From: Streptomyces chartreusis
GTDB taxonomy: Bacteria; Actinomycetota; Actinomycetes; Streptomycetales; Streptomycetaceae
Length of the DNA stretch: 64,000 nt
Assembly: GCF_008704715.1 (NCBI RefSeq)
Contig: NZ_CP023689.1
Coordinates: 3,844,001-3,908,000, forward strand
Reading direction: 5' to 3'
Shown piece by piece: positions 1 through 7,859 of this stretch. The translations under genes and the position numbers were made by a program. The notes below the pieces were generated by a model, which saw only the letters and a program-made list of their open reading frames with translations, did no database searches and had not been told where the DNA came from. Each line of letters starts with the position of its first letter. Position 1 is the stretch's first letter.

Positions 1-168
1 CAGCTGGCCGCGGGTCATGGGGTCGATCGGGGAGAGGACGACGAGGGTGAGTCCCGCGCCGAGGGCGTGCTCGCGGGCGTGCGCCCACTCCAGCACGTTG
101 AGGAGCTGTACCGGGCTCTCGACGAAGGCGAGAGTGTGGGGGCCGGTGTTCCCGGCTCGGGGGCTCAT
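1..168 (-). CDS. Partial glycosyltransferase-like protein (N-terminus only)
   Basis: The first 56 codons of a minus-strand gene that runs off the left edge. The reading frame is open from an ATG at 168. It shows a hydrophobic strand followed by ESPVQLLNVLEWAH near residue 16, which resembles the N-terminal strand/helix of GT-B enzymes of the polysialyltransferase/GT52 type. That assignment is inference from a very short piece. It lies downstream of neuB on the same strand, but a strong hairpin separates the two, so it probably has its own promoter in 169-241. A third polysialyltransferase-like gene would fit the locus; an unrelated conserved hypothetical is also possible. Confidence 0.55.
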   Translation of the reverse strand, partial: MSPRAGNTGPHTLAFVESPVQLLNVLEWAHAREHALGAGLTLVVLSPIDPMTRGQL

Positions 169-241
169 CGACGTACGACCTACCCGTCGTAAGGCGCTCA
201 TGCGGCGCTCGTATTCACTCGTGTGGACGGAGCACTGAGGG

Positions 242-285
242 GCGCCGAGTCCGAGCGCCCGCTTCGGGGCACTCGGACTCGGTGC
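242..285 (-). terminator. Rho-independent-type hairpin after neuB
   Basis: Arms at 242-255 and 272-285 pair over about 14 bp (core CCGAGTCCGAG / CTCGGACTCGG, one G-U), with a 16-nt loop. It begins 26 nt past the neuB stop. There is no U-tract, as is usual in Streptomyces. Confidence 0.7.
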
Positions 286-310
286 ACTATTGGATCTCGG
301 TGCGTTCGGG

Positions 311-1249
311 TCAGACCTGAACCGGCTCGCCTGCGGCCGCGGCGATCTCGGCCTCGGCGACCACACCGGCGACGCGGCGCAGCTTCTTCATCGGGCCGAG
401 CTCGGAGTCGTAGACCTTCTTGACGCCGTCGCCGAGGGACTCCTCGATGGTGCGGATGTCGCGGACGAGGCGGGTCAGGCCCTGCGGCTCGACGGAGGCG
501 GCCTGGTCCGAACCCCACATGGCGCGGTCCAGGGTGATGTGGCGCTCGACGAAGGTCGCCCCGAGCGCGACCGCGGCGAGGGTGGTCTGCAGACCCGTCT
601 CGTGGCCGGAGTAGCCGATCGGGACGTTCGGGAACTCCTTCTCCAGCGTGTTGATGGCGCGGAGGTTCAGCTCCTCGGCCTTCGCCGGGTAGGTGGAGGT
701 GGCGTGGCACATGAGGATGTTGTCCGAGCCGAGGACCTCGACCGCGTGGCGGATCTGCTTCGGCGTCGACATGCCGGTGGAGAGGATGACGGCGCGGCCG
801 GTGGCGCGCAGGGCGCGCAGCAGCTCGTCGTCGGTGAGGGACGCGGAGGCGACCTTGTGGGCGGGGACGTCGAACTTCTCCAGGAAGGCGACGGCCTCGG
901 TGTCCCACGGGGAGGCGAACCAGTCGATGCCCCGCTTCTTGCAGTGCTCGTCGATCTGGCGGTACTCGTCCTCACCGAACTCCACCCGGTGGCGGTAGTC
1001 GATGTAGGTCATCCGGCCCCAGGGGGTGTCGCGCTCGATGTCCCACTGGTCGCGCGGGGTGCAGATCTCCGGGGTGCGCTTCTGGAACTTGACGGCGTCA
1101 CAGCCGGCCTCGGCGGCCACGTCGATGAGCTTGAAGGCGTTCTCCAGCTCACCGTTGTGGTTGATGCCGATCTCGCCGCAGATGTAGACCGGCTTGCCCG
1201 GGCCGACCTCACGGGAACCGAAGTTGCGCAGACGGGAGTAGGTGCTCAT
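311..1249 (-). CDS. neuB: N-acetylneuraminate/Kdn synthase (NeuB family)
   Basis: 312 aa. NeuB-family synthases condense phosphoenolpyruvate with a hexosamine or hexose (phosphate) to give a nine-carbon nonulosonic acid in the cytosol. Family signatures are visible: GEIGINHNGE near residue 25, KFQKR near 53, the CHATSTYP segment and YSGHETGL around 210. The protein stops after the TIM barrel; the C-terminal SAF (antifreeze-like) domain of canonical ~345-aa NeuB enzymes is absent. It lies 14 nt downstream of the NeuA-phosphatase gene and is surely co-transcribed. The adjacent fused HAD phosphatase suggests a phosphorylated intermediate, hence Kdn-9-P or NeuNAc-9-P; the exact sugar cannot be told from sequence. 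Streptomyces are known to make Kdn teichulosonic acids. Confidence 0.9.
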   Translation of the reverse strand: MSTYSRLRNFGSREVGPGKPVYICGEIGINHNGELENAFKLIDVAAEAGCDAVKFQKRTPEICTPRDQWDIERDTPWGRMTYIDYRHRVEFGEDEYRQIDEHCKKRGIDWFASPWDTEAVAFLEKFDVPAHKVASASLTDDELLRALRATGRAVILSTGMSTPKQIRHAVEVLGSDNILMCHATSTYPAKAEELNLRAINTLEKEFPNVPIGYSGHETGLQTTLAAVALGATFVERHITLDRAMWGSDQAASVEPQGLTRLVRDIRTIEESLGDGVKKVYDSELGPMKKLRRVAGVVAEAEIAAAAGEPVQV

Positions 1250-1263
1250 GGCAGAAGATGTCC

Positions 1264-2517
1264 TTACTTGGTGAGGGAATCGAGAGAGGGGCCGAGGATC
1301 CAGCTGGCGATCTCTCGGATTGCGCCGTCACCGCCGGGTGTGGCCGTGACCGCGCGTGCGGCGCCGCGCACGACGTCGTGGGCGCTCGCGACCGCCACGG
1401 GCCAGCCCACGAGGGCGAAGCACGGGAGGTCGTTGACGTCGTTGCCGACGTAGAGCACGCGCTCAGGCGCGATGCCCTGCTCCTCGCACCACTGCTTGAG
1501 GGCGAGGTCCTTCCGGTCGATGCCGTGCAGCACGGGAATCTGCAGCTTCCGTGCGCGGGCGGCGACGACCGGGTTCTGCTCCGTGGACAGGATCAGCATC
1601 TTCAGGCCGCTCTTGCGCAGGGCGGCGATGCCGAGGCCGTCTCCGCGGTGCACGGAGACGAACTCCTTTCCATCGGCATCGATCAGCACCCTGTCGTCCG
1701 TCTGGGTGCCGTCGAAGTCCAGTACGACCGCGTCGATGTCGTCCGTGGTCGGGAGGGCGCCGGGACGGTCCGCGTCGAACAGCGGCGCCAGCGCGCGGGC
1801 GCGGGCCAGGTCGTGCGGATCGTCGATCTCCAGCACCCGGGCGGGGTCGGTGCGCACGAGTTCGGTGCGGCCGAAGAAGCGGTGCTTGTGCTCGCGGAAG
1901 CCGCCGGCATTCATCGCGTAGGCGGCGCCGGTCTCCAGGAAGTCCTGGGGGCGGTCCTGGCGGCGGGGGCGGAAGGACTTGTCGTGGTTGACGCCGAAGC
2001 CGCCGCCGGCGGCCGCGCGTTCGGTCTCCGCGGGCTCGTCGTCGCCGTGGCGCCACACGAAGCCGTGGAAGGGCGCGACGGTCAGGGAGGTGTCGGCGCC
2101 GTTGGCGACGATGGCCTTGACCACGGCGTCGATGTCCTCGCGGACGATGAACGGGCTGGTGCACTGCACGAGGAGCACGACGTCCACGGGGGCGCCGTGC
2201 AGCGTCTCGTGGGCGTCCATGGCGTGCAGGACGGCGGCCTCGGAGGTGGCGGTGTCGCCGGCGATGGCGGCGGGGCGCAGCACGACCTCGGCGCCGGCCT
2301 GCCGGGCGGCGGCGGCGATGCCCTGGTCGTCGGTGGAGACGATGACGTCCGTCACGAGCCGCGAGGCCCGGCACTCGCGCACCGCACGCGCCACCAGCGG
2401 CACGCCGCCGACGGGCATCAGGTTCTTCGCGGGCACGCCCTTGGAGCCGCCGCGTGCGGGGATGACGGCGAGCACGCGGGGCACCGAAGTGCCTTGACCT
2501 GCTTCCGGGTTGGACAT
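1264..2517 (-). CDS. neuA: Bifunctional CMP-nonulosonate synthetase / HAD phosphatase
   Basis: 417 aa, a two-domain fusion. Residues 14-240 are a NeuA/KdsB-type cytidylyltransferase with the nucleotide-binding loop IPARGGSKG at 19-27. Residues 262-417 are a KdsC-like HAD phosphatase with motif I DFDGT at 267-271 and motif IV GNDVND at 358-363. Predicted roles are to dephosphorylate the nonulosonate-9-phosphate and activate the free acid with CTP. The start is the ATG at 2517, preceded by GGAGTGGAG. The reading frame stays open far upstream, but that part overlaps the next gene and is not coding. It sits between the DUF6716 gene (65-nt gap) and neuB. Confidence 0.9.
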   Translation of the reverse strand: MSNPEAGQGTSVPRVLAVIPARGGSKGVPAKNLMPVGGVPLVARAVRECRASRLVTDVIVSTDDQGIAAAARQAGAEVVLRPAAIAGDTATSEAAVLHAMDAHETLHGAPVDVVLLVQCTSPFIVREDIDAVVKAIVANGADTSLTVAPFHGFVWRHGDDEPAETERAAAGGGFGVNHDKSFRPRRQDRPQDFLETGAAYAMNAGGFREHKHRFFGRTELVRTDPARVLEIDDPHDLARARALAPLFDADRPGALPTTDDIDAVVLDFDGTQTDDRVLIDADGKEFVSVHRGDGLGIAALRKSGLKMLILSTEQNPVVAARARKLQIPVLHGIDRKDLALKQWCEEQGIAPERVLYVGNDVNDLPCFALVGWPVAVASAHDVVRGAARAVTATPGGDGAIREIASWILGPSLDSLTK

Positions 2518-2582
2518 GGGCTCCACTCCTTGGGCTCTTTGCAAAGGCTTCGGGGCGCGTCCCGGCGCCCCGGTCGGATCGC

Positions 2583-3935
2583 TCACAGCTCCCCCATCCG
2601 CCGGATGACGGGCGCCACGCGCTGCACGCCGTGCCGGTAGGCGCCGCGTGCCGCCCGGCGCACTATCTGGCGGACGGGGCCGGGCTCCCGGTCGTGGGCG
2701 GGGGCGCCGGGCAGCGGGCTGCCGTCCGGGCCGAGGTGGTGGCGGGCGAGGATGCCGGGCAGATAGCCGGGCGCGGTGGCCGGCGTGTAGTACGGCGTGA
2801 GGGCGGGCAGTCCGCCGGGCCGCCCGAGCAGCTTGGCGATGCGCTCGCGGGCCGGGTCGAAGGCGGCGCCATAGGTACCGTCGGCGCAGACGCCCTGCCG
2901 GGACACCCATTCCTCGTCGGGCGTCGGCCGGTGTCCCTCGTCCAGCTGGTCCCAGGAGGCGAGGCAGCCGGATCCCACGAAGTGGTGGTTTCCGAGCACC
3001 TCGCGCACGCCGAGGTCGGTCAGGACGACGGTGGGGATACGGCGGTGCAGCGACTCCAGCGCGGCCGTGGAGCTGATGGTGACCATCAGGTCGGTGCGGT
3101 CGAGGACCTCGCCCATGTTGCCGTACACCAGTTTGAAGTTGGCCGGCGGTTCGAGCCGCTGGACGAGCTTCTGGTACGGCAGTTCCTCGATGTGCGTGGT
3201 GTGCTCGCCCGGCTTGGAGCGCAGCTTGAGCAGCACCTCGCGCTCGGGGTGCTTGCGGGCGTGCTGGATCAGGCGGTTCAGCAGGTACGTGCGGTCCTTG
3301 CGGTTGTCCGGCACGGAGGGCTGGGCCGCGAAGACGACCGTGTACGGGTCGTGCTCGCCGGTGTAGGGCTCCCCGCCGAGGAACGGCAGGGCGACCTCGG
3401 TCACCGAGGAGGCGTCGGCGCCGACTCCCTCGTACACCGCGCGGAAGCGCTCGGCGTCCTGGCGGGAGTTGGCGAGGACGAGGTCCGCGCCGTGCCGCAG
3501 CAGCAGGCCGTCGGCGAGCTTCTCGTAGACGACGCCGACGTAGCCGGTGACGACGACGGGTCGGTCGGAGCGGCCCTCCCACACCCGCTTCAGGCCGTGC
3601 AGCATGGCCTGTACGCCACCGCCGACGAGGGCGAGCACGAGGACGTCGTACTGCTCCTTCGCCATGGTGCGCAGGAACTCGACGGCGGTGACCTCGTTCA
3701 GGGAGTCGGCGTGCACGCCCACTTCCTGGAGTTGGCGGGCGGTGGGGGTGGCCCGGCCACGCAGGAGGTAGCCGTCCAGACGGATGTCCGAATCCTCCGG
3801 AGCGATACGGTTCGCGGTGAGCGCGCCCCATTTCCACCGGGTGTCGGAATCCGCGAGTACGGCCACTCGCCGGGTCTTCTTCGCACTTGCTGGCACGTCG
3901 TTGACGCTAGGAAGCGATTTCAAGGTTCTCACCAA
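2583..3935 (-). CDS. DUF6716-type putative glycosyltransferase
   Basis: 450 aa, recognised as the actinobacterial DUF6716 putative glycosyltransferase family. There are two Rossmann-like halves: a first around residues 22-200 (VAVLADSDTRW, LVLALVGGG, DLVLANS) and a second around 200-400 with LLKLRSKPGEHTTH and TISSTAALESLHRRIPTVVL. The latter resembles the nucleotide-binding C-terminal half of GT-B polymerases. There is no signal peptide or membrane span, so it should act at the cytoplasmic face of the membrane. It heads the neuA-neuB unit, with its promoter in 3936-4094 facing the GT2 gene. The donor could be the CMP-nonulosonate made by its neighbours (inference). Confidence 0.75.
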   Translation of the reverse strand: MVRTLKSLPSVNDVPASAKKTRRVAVLADSDTRWKWGALTANRIAPEDSDIRLDGYLLRGRATPTARQLQEVGVHADSLNEVTAVEFLRTMAKEQYDVLVLALVGGGVQAMLHGLKRVWEGRSDRPVVVTGYVGVVYEKLADGLLLRHGADLVLANSRQDAERFRAVYEGVGADASSVTEVALPFLGGEPYTGEHDPYTVVFAAQPSVPDNRKDRTYLLNRLIQHARKHPEREVLLKLRSKPGEHTTHIEELPYQKLVQRLEPPANFKLVYGNMGEVLDRTDLMVTISSTAALESLHRRIPTVVLTDLGVREVLGNHHFVGSGCLASWDQLDEGHRPTPDEEWVSRQGVCADGTYGAAFDPARERIAKLLGRPGGLPALTPYYTPATAPGYLPGILARHHLGPDGSPLPGAPAHDREPGPVRQIVRRAARGAYRHGVQRVAPVIRRMGEL

Positions 3936-4094
3936 CCAGAATGCAACAAACGGTTAACAGCACATCGACTAACGACGAAGCGAGGCCTGAAGTCGTTGAA
4001 AAAAAGCCTGGTTCACTGCATCGCCACGTGTCGTTCACCTGACATCAAGCTGCGAGTAAAGACGGATGCCGGACCGACCCCTAACGTCCCTCAC

Positions 4095-5075
4095 GTGGTC
4101 AAGCTCTCCGTCATCGTGCCGTTCTACAACGTGCAGCAATACGCGCCAGACACCCTGAAGAGCCTGCGTGCGAACACACGTGAGGACTTCGAGTTCATCC
4201 TCGTCGACGACTGCTCGACGGACGGGACACCCGACATCCTCGCGCGCGCCGAGCGCGAGCTGCCGGGCGCCGTGCTCGTCAGACACGAGCAGAACGGAGG
4301 GCTGGCCACCGCGCGGAACACCGGAATCGAAAAGGCGCGCGGCGAGTACCTGACGTTCCTGGACGGCGACGACTGGCTCGCTCCCGGCTACTTCCCGCAG
4401 CTGCTGTCCGCCATCCAGGAGTTGGGGTGCGACTTCGTACGCACCGACCATGTGCAGTCCACCGGGCGGGCGCGCAGCATCCACCGGGTGCCGCACGGCC
4501 GGCGCTGGACGGTGATGGACCCGCGCGAGGCGATCCTCCCCGCCGACCGCTCGACGTCCGTGGACTACGCGTACGCGTGGGCCGGGATCTACCACCGCCG
4601 GCTGGCCGACCGCGGAATCCTGCAGTTCACCCATGGGCTGCGCACCGCCGAGGACCGGCCGTGGATCTGGAAACTGCACCGGGAGGCGGAATCCTTCGCC
4701 GCGGTGGGACTGCTCGGTGTCTACTACCGGCGCGGAGTGGCGTCGTCTCTCACCCAGATCGGTGATGTTCGGCAGCTCGATTTCATTCGTGCGTTCGACC
4801 AGGTAATCGAGGAAACGGCGCGTGACCCGCAGGCAGATAAACTGCTTCCGAAAGCCGTGCGCACCTATTGCGCGATCATGGCTCATCATCTCGGACAAAT
4901 CGAGAGGTTCGAACCCGCCGTGGCTCGAAAACTGCGCTCGATGAGCGCCGCCGCCCTGAAAAGAATGCCGCAGGACGTGCTCGCGGAGGTAATGGACTCG
5001 ATGGACGCGCAGCGTGCGGCCCGGCTGCGGCGGGTGCGCCGCAGGGCGGTCGGGGCCCGGACGGTGGCCGCCTGA
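4095..5075 (+). CDS. Family 2 glycosyltransferase (module A)
   Basis: 326 aa. The N-terminal GT-A fold is clear: LSVIVPFYN at 3-11, the DD of ILVDDCSTDG near 38, GGLATARNTGI and the DxD-type LDGDDWLAPGY near 96. The C-terminal half (TAEDRPWIW and GVASSLTQIGDVRQLDF) is shared almost verbatim with the other GT2 gene in this locus. The GTG at 4095 is the first sensible start in frame and aligns with the start of that paralog; no clear Shine-Dalgarno precedes it. Its stop overlaps the next ATG (TGATG), implying translational coupling with the polysialyltransferase-like partner. Substrate is unknown. Confidence 0.88.
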   Translation: MVKLSVIVPFYNVQQYAPDTLKSLRANTREDFEFILVDDCSTDGTPDILARAERELPGAVLVRHEQNGGLATARNTGIEKARGEYLTFLDGDDWLAPGYFPQLLSAIQELGCDFVRTDHVQSTGRARSIHRVPHGRRWTVMDPREAILPADRSTSVDYAYAWAGIYHRRLADRGILQFTHGLRTAEDRPWIWKLHREAESFAAVGLLGVYYRRGVASSLTQIGDVRQLDFIRAFDQVIEETARDPQADKLLPKAVRTYCAIMAHHLGQIERFEPAVARKLRSMSAAALKRMPQDVLAEVMDSMDAQRAARLRRVRRRAVGARTVAA

Positions 5076-6433
5076 TGCCTCGCACCACCCAGATCTTCTG
5101 CGCCTCGACCCTGTACGGCGCCGCCACGCTCGCCGCCGCCCTGGACGCCGGGCTCTTCGAACCGGCCGACCGCAGGCTGCTGCTGGTCACCAACAACGCG
5201 GTCAACCCCGAGATCACCCCGTCCGTCGACACGATGCCGGGCTTCGACCGGCTGCGCGGCCGCTTCGACGAGGTGCTGTCCTGGAACGAGACCATCTCCC
5301 CGTTCCACCCGAGCGGTTGGTCCCCCCGCGCGGACGACATCCCCATGTGGGAGCGATACGTACGGCTGCTGTGGAACCTCGGTGACGACGAGATCCAGCT
5401 GGCCGTGGAGTCCGTCCAGGTCAATCCGGCGCTCGCGCTGTGCCAGCTGTTCACCGGCGCTCCCGTCGATGTCTACGCGGACGGCCTCATAAGCTATGGC
5501 CCCACGCGCGACAAGATCGACCCGCTGGTCGGCACCCGGATCGGCCGGCTGCTGCACCTCGATCTCGTCCCGGGCCTCACCCCGCTGCTGCTCACCGAGT
5601 TCGGCGTCCCGTCCGAACTGGTGCCGTCCGAGGTGTTCCTGAAGGTGCTCGGCGAGCTCTCCGAGGCGGAGACCGCGCTGCCCTCGCCGTCCGGGGGCGA
5701 ACAGCCGGCGCTGCTGCTCGGCCAGTACCTCTCCGCGCTCGGCATCCTCACCGACGCCGAGGAGGAGGACCTGCATCTGAAGATGGTGCGCGGCGCCGTC
5801 GCGCTCGGGCACCGCAGGCTGGTGTTCAAGCCGCACCCGGTCGCCCCGGCCCGCTGGTCGAAGCTCCTGGAGGACGAGGCGGAGAAACTGGGCGCCGAAC
5901 TCACCCTGCTGGACCGTCCCGTGCTCGCCGAGGTCGCCTTCCAGCGGCTGCGGCCCGCGCTCGTCGTCGGCTGCTTCTCCACCGCGCTGTTCACCGCCGC
6001 CGGTCTGTACAACCTGCCGGTCGCGCGGGTCGGCACCGATGCCGTGCTGGCCCGGCTCACGCCGTACCAGAACAGCAACCGCGTGCCGCTGACCATCGTC
6101 GACGCGGTGCTGCCCGACATCGCGGACGCCTCCGCGGTGAGCGGCTGGACGATGCCCTCGCGGGAGCGGGTGGACGAACTGGCCGCGCTGCTGGGGGCGG
6201 TCGGCTTCGCGATGCAGCCGAAGATCTACCCGGGGCTGCGCGGCGCGGCGGAGGCCTATCTCTCCAAGCATCTGAACCCGCACACCTGGCGCTACTTCAA
6301 GCGCAAGCGCCTGACCGCGCTGGCCCTGCCCGGGGCCGTGCCGGCCCAGCTCTCCTTCATCCCGCGCAACGCCACCGTGCGCCGACTGGCGCGGCGGGCC
6401 CGTGCGCTGAAGCAGGTGGCCGGCCGGAAGTAA
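5075..6433 (+). CDS. Polysialyltransferase-family glycosyltransferase (module A)
   Basis: 452 aa, similar to bacterial alpha-2,8-polysialyltransferases (GT-B fold). The three hallmark sites are visible: an acidic-Gly element in VYADGLISYG near residue 138, the HP motif in LVFKPHPVAPARW near 253, and the Ser/Thr motif GCFSTALFTA near 305. A basic C-terminus (KRKRL, RRLARRARALK) probably binds the membrane or the acceptor. It is coupled to the preceding GT2 gene by a one-base stop/start overlap. Predicted role: adding nonulosonic acid to a wall polymer from the CMP sugar. It is a close paralog of the gene at 7860-9203. Confidence 0.82.
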   Translation: MPRTTQIFCASTLYGAATLAAALDAGLFEPADRRLLLVTNNAVNPEITPSVDTMPGFDRLRGRFDEVLSWNETISPFHPSGWSPRADDIPMWERYVRLLWNLGDDEIQLAVESVQVNPALALCQLFTGAPVDVYADGLISYGPTRDKIDPLVGTRIGRLLHLDLVPGLTPLLLTEFGVPSELVPSEVFLKVLGELSEAETALPSPSGGEQPALLLGQYLSALGILTDAEEEDLHLKMVRGAVALGHRRLVFKPHPVAPARWSKLLEDEAEKLGAELTLLDRPVLAEVAFQRLRPALVVGCFSTALFTAAGLYNLPVARVGTDAVLARLTPYQNSNRVPLTIVDAVLPDIADASAVSGWTMPSRERVDELAALLGAVGFAMQPKIYPGLRGAAEAYLSKHLNPHTWRYFKRKRLTALALPGAVPAQLSFIPRNATVRRLARRARALKQVAGRK

Positions 6434-6604
6434 CCCACCCGGGGTGGTCGTTCATCCGTGTGACACCTTTGCGCTCCCTGAGCGTCAGCCGTCACTCACC
6501 TTTCACCCGTCCGAGGGACATAGCGTTCGGTCGTCGTATGAAATGGCACCGTCCATCACGTACGACTGAACGCACCTCGAGACTCCCAGGAGAAGGGCCC
6601 CAGG

Positions 6605-7756
6605 ATGAGCGCGGCTGACCAGGCCACGGCACCGCCGGTGCCGGCGGCACCCCGGCTGAACGAGGTCCTGGCCGAGCGGCCTCCCGTCCGGCCCAAGCGC
6701 GAGAACCGGCTGCGTGCCCTGGACGGTCTGCGGCTGATGGCCGCGCTGATGGTGTGCATGTATCACTTCACCGGCAAGAACGGCGAGGTCGCCAACTCCT
6801 GGCACCAGTCCCCCGGGGAGATGTTCCCGACGCTGTCGCACCTGTCCACGTACGGCAGCCTGGGCGTGCAGTTCTTCTTCGTCATCAGCGGGTTCGTGAT
6901 CTGCATGAGCAGCTGGGGCCGCACCCTCGGCGACTTCTTCCGCTCCCGGATCTCCCGCCTCTACCCGGCGTACTGGGTAGCCATCGTCATGGTGACCGGC
7001 GCCGCGGTGCTGCTGCCGGTCGTCGTCCACCCGGTCAGGCCGGACGAGTTCCTGGTCAACCTCACGATGATGCAGCAGCCGCTGGGCGTGCCGCGGGTCC
7101 TGGGCGTGTGCTGGACGCTGTGGGTGGAGCTGAAGTTCTACGTGCTCTTCGCCGTGTTCGTGATCTGGAAGGGCGTCACCTACAAGCGGGTCGTCACCTT
7201 CTGCATCCTGTGGACGCTGGCCGGCGCGTTCGCCCGGGTCGCCGACAACCCACTCACCGACGAGCTGGTGATGCGCGACCACGCGCCGTTCTTCATCGGC
7301 GGGCTCGCGCTGTACCTGATCCACCGGTTCGGCAGCGACCTGCTGCTGTGGGGGATCGTCGGCATGTCATTCCTGCTGGGCCAGCGCTACTCCGTCATGG
7401 CGCTGTGGCACCCGGGCGCGCAGGGCGAGTTCCACCGCGATCCGCTGGTCATCCAGGCGATCGTGTTCTGTGCGTTCGCCGCGGTCGCGGTGGTGGCGAT
7501 GGGCTGGACGCGCTGGGCCAACTGGAACTGGCTGACGCTGGCGGGGGCGCTGACGTACCCCTTCTATCTGATCCACGAGCACCTGGGCTGGTTCTTCATC
7601 CGGGTGCTGCACCGGGGGCTCGGCCTCGGCTCGTACACGACGCTCGCGCTGTCCGTGCTGAGTCTGCTGACGCTGGCCTATCTGATGCACCGGTTCGTGG
7701 AGAAGCCGTTCGGGCCCCGGCTGAAGCGGGCGCTGCCCGCGGTTCGGCTGCGTTAG
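6605..7756 (+). CDS. Membrane acyltransferase (acyltransferase 3 family)
   Basis: 383 aa with about ten membrane spans. The family signature is at the N-terminus: RLRALDGLRLMAALMVCMYHF (catalytic-type His in the first helix, near residue 56), then LGVQFFFVISGFVI and RSRISRLYPAYW. AGGAGAAGGG lies 8-14 nt before the ATG. It is probably an O-acetyltransferase that decorates the polymer during or after export, as such genes often do in capsule and wall-polymer loci (inference). The 171-nt gap before it suggests its own promoter. It ends facing the minus-strand module B genes, with a hairpin between. Confidence 0.85.
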   Translation: MSAADQATAPPVPAAPRLNEVLAERPPVRPKRENRLRALDGLRLMAALMVCMYHFTGKNGEVANSWHQSPGEMFPTLSHLSTYGSLGVQFFFVISGFVICMSSWGRTLGDFFRSRISRLYPAYWVAIVMVTGAAVLLPVVVHPVRPDEFLVNLTMMQQPLGVPRVLGVCWTLWVELKFYVLFAVFVIWKGVTYKRVVTFCILWTLAGAFARVADNPLTDELVMRDHAPFFIGGLALYLIHRFGSDLLLWGIVGMSFLLGQRYSVMALWHPGAQGEFHRDPLVIQAIVFCAFAAVAVVAMGWTRWANWNWLTLAGALTYPFYLIHEHLGWFFIRVLHRGLGLGSYTTLALSVLSLLTLAYLMHRFVEKPFGPRLKRALPAVRLR

Positions 7757-7780
7757 GCCGAGTTCCGCCGCGGGTCGGTG

Positions 7781-7810
7781 GGGGCTGGTCGCGCAGTTCC
7801 CCGCGCCCCT
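7781..7810. repeat. Dispersed Streptomyces repeat, copy 1
   Basis: A 30-bp element (GGGGCTGGTCGCGCAGTTCC, then CCGCGCCCCT) of a kind scattered through Streptomyces genomes. Reverse-complement copies occur at 11563-11590 and 28948-28977. Here it lies between convergent genes, just before a hairpin. Confidence 0.75.
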
Positions 7811-7842
7811 GGTGGTGGGGGCGCTCCGCGCCTCCCACCACC
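7811..7842. terminator. Bidirectional hairpin between convergent genes
   Basis: GGTGGTGGGGGCGC (7811-7824) pairs with GCGCCTCCCACCACC (7828-7842), with one bulged base and a 3-nt loop. It is placed between the acyltransferase stop and the stop of the opposing polysialyltransferase-like gene. Confidence 0.7.
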
Positions 7843-7859
7843 CACACATACGCCCTCTG

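Noticed and set aside
2518..3837. Upstream extension of the NeuA-phosphatase frame to 857 codons
   Set aside because: It lies antisense-frame over the DUF6716 gene, has Pro/Arg/Gly-rich nonsense composition, and the internal ATG at 2517 has a good ribosome site and matches the family N-terminus.
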